Assembly (NCBI GenBank): GCA_003223245.1
Contig: QHYI01000163.1
Span: 1 to 43,560, forward strand
Origin: Acidobacteriota bacterium
Lineage (GTDB): Bacteria > Acidobacteriota > Terriglobia > Acidiferrales > UBA7541
Reading direction: 5' to 3'
Length of the DNA: 43,560 nucleotides
In this document: positions 16,067 through 27,672 of the stretch, piece after piece
Layout: each line of letters begins with the position of its first letter
Position numbering within the stretch: the stretch's first letter is position 1
Notes under the pieces: generated by a model
Databases searched by the model: none
What the model was told of the DNA's origin: nothing
The model's input: only the letters and a program-made list of their open reading frames with translations
Made by a program: the position numbers and the translations under genes

Positions 16067-17037
16067 GCATCACCTCGCTGCTTCAAAGGCAGAAGCCGGG
16101 CCGCAAGGTCCAGGGAATTGCCGCGGCCCTGCTCCCTTACTTGCCGAATGGCGAGGTTGCGGTTGAAGCCTTTCAAAAACACCTCGTGGCTACAAATCGG
16201 GCCGGTCTGATGAACGCAGTGAATATGGACACCGGATACGTGAATTATCTGAGCGCGGCGGAAAAGCAAGAAGTCTTACGCTGGACGAGAGAAGCATTGG
16301 GAAGAGACGTGTTGTTTGTGGCCGGCGCATACATCGAGGGCCAAAGCGGCGACGTGGTTGCACTCTATCGAAAAGAAATGGAGTCCATTGTTGCTGCCGG
16401 CGGCATTCCGATATTGTTTCAGACGAGTCAGCTTCACGAAAAGTCGCCGAGAGAAAAAGCAGCAATCTATCAGGCGGCGTGCCAGGGCTTTTCGCATGTT
16501 CTTGCGTTCGAACTGGGACAAATGTTTGCGGCAAGCGGAGAAATCTTTGACGAAGAGACGGTTCACCGGCTTATGGATATTCCGCAAATCAAGGGGATGA
16601 AACACTCTTCGCTCGACCGGCTGATCGAGTTGCGGAGGCTCGCTGTTCGGGACGCGCACCGGCCGGACTTTCGCATTTACACAGGAAATGATCTGGGCAT
16701 CGATATGATTGAGTATGGTTCTGACTACTTGCTGGGCCTAGCGACGTTTGCGCCGGAGAAGTTTGCTGAGCGGGACCGCTTGTGGGAAGCAGGGGACCCG
16801 CGGTACTACGTTTTGTCGGATACGTTGCAGTATCTTGGAAATGTAGCATTTCGCGAGCCGGTGCCCGCGTACAAACATTCCGCCGCGGTTTTTCTTCGTT
16901 TAACGGGACGGATCCCGTCGGATCGAGCTCATCCTCGAAACCCGACGCGTCCCGCTTGGGAGGAGGAAATCCTGGCGGACTGCGCCCGGCGGCTGGGGTT
17001 GCAAGACCAAACTGGCTCGCTTGCTTTTTGCAGCTGA
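16063..17037 (+). CDS. DapA-like dihydrodipicolinate synthase/aldolase family protein
   Basis: 324 residues from the ATG at 16063, four bases inside the OYE gene. The fold is the DHDPS/N-acetylneuraminate-lyase TIM barrel (PF00701): KVQGIAAALLPYLPNGEV at the start, AAGGIPILFQTSQ in the middle and the Schiff-base lysine K180 in IKGMKHSSLDRLIELRR, then RIYTGNDLGIDMIEYGSDYL. The conserved tyrosine motif YNxPxR of typical members is replaced by FQTSQLHEKSP, and the TTGE motif by MDTGYVNYL, so it is not a lysine-pathway DapA. A lyase or hydro-lyase step downstream of the OYE reductase is plausible. No clear terminator follows. Confidence 0.85.
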   Translation: MSITSLLQRQKPGRKVQGIAAALLPYLPNGEVAVEAFQKHLVATNRAGLMNAVNMDTGYVNYLSAAEKQEVLRWTREALGRDVLFVAGAYIEGQSGDVVALYRKEMESIVAAGGIPILFQTSQLHEKSPREKAAIYQAACQGFSHVLAFELGQMFAASGEIFDEETVHRLMDIPQIKGMKHSSLDRLIELRRLAVRDAHRPDFRIYTGNDLGIDMIEYGSDYLLGLATFAPEKFAERDRLWEAGDPRYYVLSDTLQYLGNVAFREPVPAYKHSAAVFLRLTGRIPSDRAHPRNPTRPAWEEEILADCARRLGLQDQTGSLAFCS

Positions 17038-17603
17038 AGAAATGGTTCTTCCGTCGCGCCGCGCTTTGGGTCACGCATTGTTCCCGGCTCTCTGCATATT
17101 TCCTCAGTGCAACATTCAGTTTGGTTGGTAAAATTCATGGTTCTTTTTGTTGAACACCTGCTTGCTTTTTTCGGGGATGTGCGGATTTCACGCGCGTACG
17201 GACGAAGAGATCCACAACGGCCTGGCGCCCTTGTTCTTACACGGAGAAAGGCTAGTTATGGTTCGATAGGGCGGTGCAGGTTTGGATGCGATTACGCGCT
17301 CGCATTTTCCTTCGAAGACTTTGCGGATGACAGATTCACCTCAACCGGGCTGCAGATTTTTCTGTAAACAAGCCGAATGTCCTTGACATCGGCAAAGCGA
17401 CCCAATAGATTACGTGCGGTTGACCATCGCAGTTTCCCTGCGAAGTAAAATCCCAGCTCGGTTGCCGGAGTATACCTGCGAAGTAAGCGCCCCACAGCCG
17501 TCTAGCGTGGCTTGGTTTTCCTGGTGTGTCCGAAGGCAAAAGCATCCCTGTCGAGGGGGAACGGTGCGCGAGTGAGTCTCTTTCGTAGTGGAGGAGATCG
17601 CGT
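17038..17603 (+). other. Leader and promoter region of the TonB-dependent receptor
   Basis: 566 bases without a recognised gene. It holds a sigma-70 promoter at 17383-17411 and a 12-base direct repeat CCTGCGAAGTAA at 17437-17448 and 17475-17486 between that promoter and the receptor start. The leader would be about 185 bases; no riboswitch fold was recognised. Confidence 0.5.
17383..17411 (+). promoter_or_regulatory. Sigma-70 promoter of the receptor gene
   Basis: TTGACA (17383-17388, perfect), a 17-base spacer, then TAGATT (17406-17411, 4 of 6). Best promoter match in the 566-base gap, and it points to the receptor. Confidence 0.55.
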
Positions 17604-20600
17604 ATGAAAAAGTCAGGGATTTCTATCTCACTGCTTTGCCTGTTTGCCGCTGTGTTGTTGTTTTCCTCGCCTGTTCGAGCGCAATCCACCTACGGATCGG
17701 TCGTGGGGACGGTCACCGACCCATCCGGCGCGGCGGTAGCCGGCGCGCAAGTAACGCTGACGAACGCCGGCACGGGGGAGAGGCGCACGCAGCCCACCGG
17801 GCCGGACGGGCTGTATTCGTTTGTGAACCTCTTCCCAGGCAAGTACAAAATCGAGGTGGAGAAAACAGGGTTCAATCGCGTTACGCGCACGGATGTGACC
17901 GTGGAAGTGAATCAAACCGCGCGGATCGACGTGGCCCTGCAAGTCGGCGAGGTCACGCAATCGGTTGAGGTAAGCGGAGAGACGCCGTTGCTGCAGCCGG
18001 ACACGTCTTCACTCGGCCAAGTGATTGATCAGCGGGAAGCCAACGAACTGCCTCTAAATGGCCGAAACGTGTTCAACCTTGCGGAACTGGCCCCATCGGT
18101 AGTTCCACAGGGAAGCACGCTCGGCAACATCGTGGGCAAGAACCCATTCGACCTCGGGAATTTCCAGATTGGCGGATCTTTTGCGAACCAGGGGGCGGAG
18201 TATCTCGACGGCCAGCCGCTCAATATCGGCTACATCAACGTGCCGATGCTGGTACCAACGCAGGATTCCATTGGGGAATTCAAGGTGCAGTACAACAACC
18301 TGGGGCCGGAGTGGGGCAAGTTCTCCGGCGGCGTGATCAATTTCAGTACGAAATCCGGCACCAACACATGGCACGGCGGGTTGTACGAATTTTTGCGCGC
18401 GCGAGTTCTGAACGCGAACGATCCGTTCTTGAAAGCGCAAGAATTGCGGGCAGGGCAACCAACCAGTCGCCCACCGTACACGCAAAACCAGTTCGGGGGA
18501 ACGGCCGGCGGCCCGATCATCAAGGACAAGACATTTATCTTTGGCAGCTATGAGGGATACCGGCAGCGCGCGGGAACCGTTTTCACAACGACTGTTCCGA
18601 CAGCGCCTGAGCGGACGGGAAATTTCGCCGATTTGTGCAAATCAGGCTTCACTTTTGTGGATCCGACTCTTCCCGCGGGAAGCGCTCCGATTTGTGCCGA
18701 CACCGCCACGGTCAACGTGAACGGCACGCCGACCACCGTGCACATCGATCAGCTATACAACCCACTGACGGTGTTTCCAAATGGCCATCGCATGCCGATC
18801 GCCAACAACGATCTCACGGGAACAAATCCCATCACCGGTCAGCCGTATATCAATCCGACCGCGGCGTTCCTGATGGGAAAGCTGATTGCCAATCCCACTG
18901 GACCGGGCACTCCTTCCGATCCGGCAAGCGGACTTGCAACCAATAACTTTACCAAGTCCGCCAGCACCGGTGGAGACATAGACCAATACGTGATGCGAGT
19001 GGACCACAACCTCACACAAGCGCAACACCTTTTCGGGCGGTTCACTTACTTCAAGGAGCTAAGTTTGGCTCAGGATCCGTTTGGAACCGGGCTCTGCAAG
19101 GACCGTTGTGCGGAAAACACCACGAGCCGAAGCATTGCCGTAGGTTGGACCGACGTGTTGCCTTCCGCTTTAACCGCCAGCGTAAACACCAGCTTTAGCC
19201 GCTACCACTATATTCGCAAACCGATCAACGCGGGATTCGACGTGACGCAGGAAGGCTGGCCGGCAGGCTACAATTCCTTAGTCCCCGCCGGCGAGCGGAC
19301 GCCCATGACGCCGTGCTTTGCCAACCTCGACGCGCTGATCTCCTGCAGCCAGGGACAGAGCGCCATCCAAGACTGGGATACCCAGTGGAACCTATCCCCG
19401 CAGTTCACCAAAGTGCATGGACGGCACACATTCGCTTTCGGGTTGCAGCTCGAACAAACCTTTGACAACTACTATCAGACGAACATCGGCGGCGGAATCG
19501 TGTCGTTTAACGGATCTTGGACTGCGCCGGTGGCGGGAGGAGCCAGCCAGGTCAATGGAAATGATTATGCGGACTTCCTGCTCGGCTATGGTTTGGGGGT
19601 CGGAGCGCAATTTGGCAATCAGACCACCGGACAACTGACAATTTCGCAGCCAACAGCCGGAAAAGAGACTTACCGCGGATTCTACTTTGGCGATACGTGG
19701 AAACTCAGGAGCAAGCTGACCTTGAACCTGGGTTTGCGCTATGAACTGGCAGGGCCGTGGTCGGAACGGTTCGACCGATTGGATTACTGGAACCCTGCCG
19801 CCACTAGCGCGTCGGTGACGGGTTGCGGCGGAACGGTGGGCAGCCCCTGCCAAGGCGATGTCTTCCTGGTGAAAACAGGGATCAACGGCGGCAGGACGGC
19901 GGTGCCGCTACCGAAGGATGAGTTCTCGCCGCGCTTGGGAGCGGCTACGGCGTGTTCTTCATCCCTAATAATGTCTCATTCCAGGTAAATCCAAACAACG
20001 ATGCGCTCAACGACTCGGCTACCAATTTCTTTGCGAGCAACAATGGTGGATTGAGCCCTTCGGCGACTCTCAACGCAAATGGTTGCACATTAACCGGGAG
20101 CGGCGGAACGACGAACACGTTTACTTGCACGGGCCAGGGACCATTTGGGCAGAATACCTCCACGCTTATACCGCCGGCGGGGCGGAATCCTAAGCCAAAC
20201 GTGTCCACGTTCTTTGTGAATGCATCAGGACCCACCACTGCGGACTACACGGGATATAAGCCCGGATATGTGCAGCAATGGAATCTCGACATCCAACGGG
20301 AGCTGCCTGCCGGCTTCTTCGCGGATATCGCTTACGCCGGAGCACACGGCGTGCACCTACAACAATACAGCACGAACGTAAATCAAATTCCTGACAGTTT
20401 CCTGGCGCAAGCCGCGCAGCAAGCGGCGGCCGGGCAGACCGTGGCCATCGCTCAACCCTTCAGTGCTCCGTACCCGTTTAATTTCAATTTGCCAGGTTCT
20501 TTGGGACCGGGCAGTTTGAAAGTAGCGCAGCTCGATCGTGCTTATCCGCAATTTGCAGGGCTTAACCTGTACGACGACCCATGCTGTAGCAGCAGGTACG

Positions 20601-21361
20601 ATTCGCTGCAACTGACCGTGACCAAGCGGTTCAGTGGAGGCGGGACGCTGCTTGTTGCCTATACGAATTCCAAGTTGCTTTCCAACACCGACACGCTGAC
20701 GTCCTGGCTTGAAGGCCCTGCAGATGGCGGCGTGGGCGGCATTCAGGATTGGAATAATCTCAAGCACGAGTATTCGCTCTCTTCGCAAGATGTTCCACAG
20801 CGCTTGGCCATCAACTACGTTCTCGACGTGCCGGTCGGGCGGGGCCGGAGGTTCATGAGGGACGTCGCCGGAGTCGAGGACAAAGTCATCGGCGGATGGG
20901 GAGTTGACGGAGTGACCGTGTTGCAGCGTGGATTCCCGCTGAAAATCAGTGACGGAAACTCGCTGGCAATTTCCAGTTTAGCAGCGGGCGTGGGAACGAT
21001 GCGACCTAATTACGTACCCGGATGCAATAAGGGCGGCCCGCGAACGACCAGTGAATGGTTTAACACCTCTTGTTTTACGGACCCTGCGCCCTACACCTTT
21101 GGCGATGAATCGCGCACGGATCCCATGCTGAGGCAGGACGGCATTGTCAACTTCGATTTCGCGGTGTTCAAGAGGACCTACTTCGGACCTGATGAGAAGA
21201 TGCATGTGGAGTTCCGGACGGAATTCTTCAACCTGTTCAATCGTCCGCAGTTTGCGGCGCCGAATACTACCTTCGTCAACACAGGCGGCACTTTTGGAAA
21301 AGTGAGCGCCATCGCAAACAATCCGCGGCTTGTGCAATTCGGATTACGGTTCGCGTTTTGA
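17604..21361 (+). pseudogene. Oar-like TonB-dependent receptor, broken by an internal deletion/frameshift
   Basis: The ATG at 17604 has GGAGGAGA seven bases upstream and opens a signal peptide (SISLLCLFAAVLLFSSPVRA, then Q). A carboxypeptidase-regulatory-like domain follows (GSVVGTVTDPSGAAVAGAQV through GKYKIEVEKTGF), then a plug (DQREANELPLNGRNVFNLA) and a long barrel. The first frame ends at 19988 after FSPRLGAATACSSS. The barrel resumes in another frame as SGYGVFFIPNNVSFQ and runs to 21361, ending PRLVQFGLRFAF, a proper outer-membrane C-terminus. Related receptors have 15-25 more residues between SPRLG and GYG, so a short deletion near 19933-19945 shifted the frame. Joined, it would be about 1250 residues, normal for the family. 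The role would be outer-membrane uptake of a large nutrient. A sequencing or assembly error is possible. Confidence 0.85.
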
Positions 21362-21375
21362 AAGGTGCGGGACAT

Positions 21376-21404
21376 AGGGGGAGGCGAAAAAGCACCCCCT
21401 TTTT
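21376..21404 (+). terminator. Rho-independent terminator after the receptor
   Basis: AGGGGG pairs with CCCCCT around an inner GC pair and an A-rich loop, followed directly by TTTTT. It begins 15 bases after the receptor stop, separating the receptor from the CRTAC1-like gene. Confidence 0.75.
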
Positions 21405-21425
21405 CTATTTCTGCAGGGTTCAGGG

Positions 21426-21441
21426 AGTTGTGCGAACAACT
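21426..21441. promoter_or_regulatory. Palindrome AGTTGTGCGAACAACT
   Basis: Perfect 6-4-6 inverted repeat with a central CG, 153 bases upstream of the CRTAC1-like gene and just after the terminator. The form fits a dimeric repressor site; the regulator is unknown. Confidence 0.4.
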
Positions 21442-21593
21442 TCAGTATGCTTGGCGGTGCGGTTCACGTCGGATATGCTTTCAAGTGTTGAGCCGAGGAA
21501 GCGGTGGAAGAAAGCGGCGAAAACGTTCGCTTGTGCGGTAAGCCTATTGGGGCGGGGCGGGATGTGGGAAGAGCCGGGGGCCTGACGAAATGC

Positions 21594-23225
21594 ATGAAAG
21601 GGCGATTCAGCCGGCGACGATTTTTGCATTTGACAGCGTTCTCCGCCGGTGCGCCGATTTTTGATGCGAGGCTCCCGCGGGGGCTGGATTTCACACTCGA
21701 GAATTCACCAACCACTCAGAAATACCTCATCGAGACCATGCCCGGCGGGGTCGCCCTGCTCGATTACAACAACGACGGCTTATTGGACGTTTTTCTGGTG
21801 AATGGGGGGCGGTTGACAGATCCCATGCGGCTTCCGGAAAAATTTGACCGCGGCAATCCGCGGTATTGGAATCGGCTCTATCGCCAGAACAAAGATGGCA
21901 GCTTTACAGACGTGACCGAGGCTGCGGGCTTGGCCAATGCCGGGTCAGGAAATTACGGCATGGGCGTAGCGGTGGGTGATTACGACAACGACGGCTATCC
22001 TGACTTGTACGTGACCAACTACGGAAAGAACATTCTCTACCACAACAATGGAGACGGAACTTTCACGGATGTCACGGCAAAGGCTGGAGTGGAAGGCGGC
22101 GGGTGGTCGGCCTCCGCAGGATTTTTTGATTACGAAAATGACGGTCATTTGGACCTTTTCGTGACGCGCTACATGGAATGGGACACGCAGCACAGCAAGA
22201 CCTGCAATGGCGCTTGGCGAACATACTGTCCGCCTGCGGAATTTCCGCCGACGACGAACCTTCTGTACCGCAACCGTGGGGATGGCACGTTTGAAAACGT
22301 GAGTGAAAAATCCGGCATTGCCGCAAAGAAAGGGCGTGCTTTGGGCGTTGCCTTCGCTGATTACGACAATGACGGCTTCACGGACATTTTTGTGGCCAAT
22401 GACGGCATGCAGCAATATCTCTTCCGCAACAATCGCAACGGGACGTTCGCGGAATGCGCGCTTGAATCGGGCGCGGCGCTTTCTTCGGACGGCAGGCCGC
22501 TCTCGGGCATGGGCACGGTGTTTCAGGACTACGACAATGACGGCAAGCCGGATATTTTTGTGACTGTGTTGCCAAGGGAAATCTACGGCGCCTATCACAA
22601 CGATGGACAGGGATTGTTCAGCAATCAAAGCTTGGAAACCGGCCTCGGCGCGATGACCTCCGGCAGTTCCGGTTGGGGCGTGGGGCTGGAAGATTTTGAC
22701 AACGATGGCTGGAAGGACCTGCTGGTGGCCCAGAGCCACGTCCTGGATAACGTGGAGAGCATTGATCACTCGCTGCACTACCTTGAGCCACCGCTGCTGG
22801 CCTTGAATCACCAGGGACGTTTTGAGCCGGCGGAATCGGGAATTACCACGCCGCTTGCAGGACGCGGGTTGGCTTTAGGAGATTTGAATAATGATGGCTG
22901 GATGGATGCGGTGATGACCGTCCTCGGCAGGCATCCAATTGTGTTGATGAACCGAGGAGGCCGGCAGCATTGGCTGACGATTACGTTGCGCGGCACTCGC
23001 AGCAACCGCGACGGACTCGGCGCGCGCGTTCGAGTGAATGGACAAACCAGATTCGCGACTACTGCCGGAAGTTATCTCTCCGCAAACGACAAGCGCCTCC
23101 ATTTTGGTCTAGCAGATGCGGATCGCGCGGCCGTTGAAGTATGGTGGCCGTCGGGGGCGCATCAGGAGCTGAAAGACGTGCCAGTCAAACAGTTTCTGGA
23201 AGTCCGCGAACCGGAACGCCCATGA
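21594..23225 (+). CDS. Tat-exported FG-GAP/ASPIC-UnbV protein (CRTAC1-like)
   Basis: 543 residues from the ATG at 21594, chosen because it opens a Tat signal (MKGRFSRRRFLHLTAFSAG); upstream in-frame codons lack such a signal. Seven calcium-binding FG-GAP loops are visible: DYNNDGLLD, DYDNDGYPD, DYENDGHLD, DYDNDGFTD, DYDNDGKPD, DFDNDGWKD and DLNNDGWMD, making an integrin-like beta-propeller. The C-terminal 110 residues are an ASPIC/UnbV domain (QHWLTITLRGTRSNRDGLGA through LHFGLADADRAAVEVWWPSG). The function is unknown; such proteins in Acidobacteriota often lie beside Oar-like receptors and TPR proteins. The next gene's ATG overlaps the stop (ATGA). Confidence 0.9.
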   Translation: MKGRFSRRRFLHLTAFSAGAPIFDARLPRGLDFTLENSPTTQKYLIETMPGGVALLDYNNDGLLDVFLVNGGRLTDPMRLPEKFDRGNPRYWNRLYRQNKDGSFTDVTEAAGLANAGSGNYGMGVAVGDYDNDGYPDLYVTNYGKNILYHNNGDGTFTDVTAKAGVEGGGWSASAGFFDYENDGHLDLFVTRYMEWDTQHSKTCNGAWRTYCPPAEFPPTTNLLYRNRGDGTFENVSEKSGIAAKKGRALGVAFADYDNDGFTDIFVANDGMQQYLFRNNRNGTFAECALESGAALSSDGRPLSGMGTVFQDYDNDGKPDIFVTVLPREIYGAYHNDGQGLFSNQSLETGLGAMTSGSSGWGVGLEDFDNDGWKDLLVAQSHVLDNVESIDHSLHYLEPPLLALNHQGRFEPAESGITTPLAGRGLALGDLNNDGWMDAVMTVLGRHPIVLMNRGGRQHWLTITLRGTRSNRDGLGARVRVNGQTRFATTAGSYLSANDKRLHFGLADADRAAVEVWWPSGAHQELKDVPVKQFLEVREPERP

Positions 23226-24289
23226 CACTCGCGATCTTGTTTTTGTCGCTGGCCCTGCAAAATGTTTCTCCGGAAGTCGCGCAGCATATGCAGGCAGGTG
23301 TGGAGGCGCACAAGCAGGGAAGACTCGAAGAAGCCATCAGCGAATTTCGCAAGGCCACCGAGGCGGGTCCCAATCTCGCCGAGGGTTTTCTCGATCTCGG
23401 CGAAGTTTACGCGGAGATGCACAATTACAAAGCGGCGATCCCTGCGCTCCGGCGCGCGTTGGAGCTGAGCCCGGACCTCGATGCGGCGCATTTGCAACTG
23501 GGCTATGCGCTCCTGTCGCAAGGCTACGCTGCGGATGCCATTCCGCATTTGGAGCGCGTTCACGCGGTGGAAGCGTTAGGCGTGGCCCAGATCGCGACCG
23601 GGCAATACCAGGAGGCGATCGCAAATCTTGGCGCGGCCCTGGCGAAGCGCCCCGGGAACCCCGACCTCCTTTATTACCTCGGCCGTGCCAGCGGCCTGCT
23701 GTCCAAAAGCTCGATTGATGCGTTGCTGAGCGCCTATCCGGACTCCGCTCGCGCGCATCAGGCCATGGGCGAGAACTATTTCGTGCTGCGGCAAATGCCG
23801 CAAGCGCAAAAGGAATATGAGGAAGCTCTGCGTCAGCGACCCGACCTGCCTGGGTTGCGCATGGAACTGGGAATGGTGTTCGCGGGGGCGGCGCAATGGG
23901 ACAAAGCGGAAGAGCAATTCCGTTTGGAAGCTAAGGAGGAGCCGGGGAACGCCGAGGCAGCATATCGTCTCGGAGCGGCGTTATTGCAAGAGGGGAAAGC
24001 GCATGAGGCGAAGCAAGAGCTCGAGCGGGCCGACAGTCTCAAAAGCGATATGCCGGAGACGCTGTACTCGCTGGGCAAGGCTGCTTCCCAGGATGGCGAC
24101 GCGGCACTCGCTGAAAAGGCATGGATGAGAGTGATCGCCCTTGAAAAAGAAACTTCACTCGCCGCACAGGCGCATTTCGGTTTAGCGGGTCTTTATCGAA
24201 AAGAAGGCAAAACGGTGCAGGCGGAACACGAAATGCGGGAATTCGAAAAGCTGCAAAAGTTGATCGCGCCACCACCTGCTCCCAACTGA
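23222..24289 (+). CDS. Exported TPR-repeat protein
   Basis: 355 residues from the ATG at 23222, coupled to the CRTAC1-like gene by ATGA. A short hydrophobic N-terminus (MTLAILFLSLALQ) may be a signal peptide. The body is made of TPR helices: HMQAGVEAHKQGRLEEAISEF, LGEVYAEMHNYKAAIPALRRA, LQLGYALLSQGYAADAIPHL, MGENYFVLRQMPQAQKEYEEA, YRLGAALLQEGKAHEAKQEL and FGLAGLYRKEGKTVQAEHEM patterns, about nine to ten units. Probably a periplasmic protein-protein interaction scaffold for its CRTAC1-like partner; this is inferred from the coupling. Confidence 0.88.
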   Translation: MTLAILFLSLALQNVSPEVAQHMQAGVEAHKQGRLEEAISEFRKATEAGPNLAEGFLDLGEVYAEMHNYKAAIPALRRALELSPDLDAAHLQLGYALLSQGYAADAIPHLERVHAVEALGVAQIATGQYQEAIANLGAALAKRPGNPDLLYYLGRASGLLSKSSIDALLSAYPDSARAHQAMGENYFVLRQMPQAQKEYEEALRQRPDLPGLRMELGMVFAGAAQWDKAEEQFRLEAKEEPGNAEAAYRLGAALLQEGKAHEAKQELERADSLKSDMPETLYSLGKAASQDGDAALAEKAWMRVIALEKETSLAAQAHFGLAGLYRKEGKTVQAEHEMREFEKLQKLIAPPPAPN

Positions 24290-24458
24290 ATTTGCAAGCG
24301 GGGAGGACGCCACTGAACCGACGTGGGACCGTCGCGCGCAATGACTGATCTTAGATGGACCGCGCCGCGAGCCTCGGCCAAAGAGCCATTGAACTAGTGG
24401 GGAATGATTTGACCTCTGCCTAGTGGGAAGCACGACGAAGGGACGAAGGCCGCCAGTC

Positions 24459-24489
24459 TTGACAAAATATCACATTAGAAATATTCTAA
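24459..24489 (+). promoter_or_regulatory. perR promoter with overlapping PerR box
   Basis: TTGACA (24459-24464, perfect) and TATTCT (24482-24487) are 17 bases apart. The palindrome TTAGAA-ATA-TTCTAA (24475-24489) matches the PerR-box type TTAxAATnATTxTAA and covers the whole -10, so the regulator would block its own transcription. Predicted transcription starts near 24494, only about four bases before the ATG at 24498. Confidence 0.75.
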
Positions 24490-24497
24490 GCGGTCTA

Positions 24498-24974
24498 ATG
24501 AACGCTGCGGCGATTAAGCGGTCTTTCGAGGACAGCGGGTTGCGGTGCACACCACAGCGCTACGCCGTGATGGCCTTCTTGAGGGAATGCAACAGGCATC
24601 CCACGGCTGCGGAAATCTTCGAAGCCGTGAATCGCTTGGATCCGCGCTGTTCTCGGGCCACGACTTATAACAATCTTCGGGACCTGGTGCAGGCGGGATT
24701 GGTGCGGGAAGTGGCCGTCGAAGGCCGCGCCGCGCGATTCGATGCGAAAGGCATGCGCCATCACCACTTTATCTGCGACCGCTGCGGCAATGTAGAAGAC
24801 ATGGTGTGGTACGACGTGCCCAGGCCTACCTCGCGCACCCTCGGCAGGCGGGTTCTACACGAGTGCGAATTGATTTTCCGGGGGCTTTGCTCGAAGTGCG
24901 CTCTGCCGCGCTCTTCTCGTAAGGTTTCCAACGCGCGTGAATCCCGGATAAACGGCGCGCGTCCGCCAGCATAG
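24498..24974 (+). CDS. perR: PerR-like peroxide-responsive Fur-family repressor
   Basis: 158 residues from the ATG at 24498. The frame is open further upstream, but that part covers the promoter and box. The winged-helix DNA-binding part includes GLRCTPQRYAVMAFL and SRATTYNNLRDLV. The structural zinc site has C93-x-x-C96 and C131-x-x-C134. Residues matching the five B. subtilis PerR regulatory-metal ligands are present (H34, D82, H88, H90, D101). The last is aspartate as in PerR rather than the glutamate usual in Fur, which with the katG neighbour and the box supports peroxide sensing by iron-catalysed histidine oxidation. katG starts 97 bases downstream without an obvious promoter, so the two are probably co-transcribed. 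Confidence 0.88.
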   Translation: MNAAAIKRSFEDSGLRCTPQRYAVMAFLRECNRHPTAAEIFEAVNRLDPRCSRATTYNNLRDLVQAGLVREVAVEGRAARFDAKGMRHHHFICDRCGNVEDMVWYDVPRPTSRTLGRRVLHECELIFRGLCSKCALPRSSRKVSNARESRINGARPPA

Positions 24975-25027
24975 CCGCTAACGGTTGCTCGATTGGAAAG
25001 CCAAGATGGGCTCGCCATTCGCCACAG

Positions 25028-25052
25028 TTTTTTGACTCAATTTTTTGACCAA
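25028..25052 (+). repeat. Tandem 13-bp duplication TTTTTTGACTCAA / TTTTTTGACCAA
   Basis: Two adjacent copies differing by one base, directly upstream of the katG ribosome site. They could affect leader structure or simply be a slippage product. Confidence 0.5.
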
Positions 25053-25068
25053 CGGAAGGAAGGAGTAA

Positions 25069-27321
<2,253 letters not shown>

Positions 27322-27360
27322 ATCGGCAAAACCGAAGACCACGCTTTTCTTGGCTCGCGC

Positions 27361-27388
27361 GGGCCGGCTTGCGCGGCCCCTTGCTTTT
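27361..27388 (+). terminator. Hairpin terminator after katG
   Basis: GGGCCG (27361-27366) pairs with CGGCCC (27374-27379) around a seven-base loop, then CTTGCTTTT. It sits 40 bases after the katG stop. Confidence 0.55.
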
Positions 27389-27672
27389 GCGAGAATCCGC
27401 CCCGCCAAACGCAATTGCTGATTCTAGTGACTGAAAGCAGCCTCGCCTGTTAAAGAACAGGCCAGACAGGTGTTGTCTCGCGTATCTTTCCAGCTTTTCC
27501 CGGATTGACTACTCCGGGCACAAATCGCCATTGTTGCCGCGTCCGATTCCTTCACAAGTGACTTGCGCTCTGAACCAAAAGTGCCTTGAGGTACATCCGC
27601 CGCGCCGGACAACAGGGGCGTATACGAGGAAAGACGGAACGGCGCCGATTCAAACCCAGTACCGAAGAAGTG
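27389..27672 (+). other. Upstream region of the GH27 gene
   Basis: About 280 bases between the katG terminator and the chosen GH27 start. It holds the inverted repeat at 27445-27462. In-frame codons continue upstream of the GH27 start to 27586, but their translation is not signal-like. No clear sigma-70 promoter was found. Confidence 0.45.
27445..27462. promoter_or_regulatory. Inverted repeat GCCTGTT-AAAG-AACAGGC
   Basis: Perfect seven-base arms with a four-base loop, between the katG terminator and the GH27 gene. There is no T-run after it, so an operator or leader hairpin for the GH27 gene is more likely than a second terminator. Confidence 0.4.

Noticed and set aside
21945-22811. 288-codon open frame on the minus strand opposite the FG-GAP protein
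   Set aside because: It is the antisense of repeated DYDNDG codons, which give stop-free valine/isoleucine-rich translation. It has no start signal or family resemblance.
24423-24497. Upstream extension of the PerR-like protein by 25 codons
   Set aside because: It would translate across the TTGACA/TATTCT promoter and PerR box; the Fur-family N-terminus fits the ATG at 24498.
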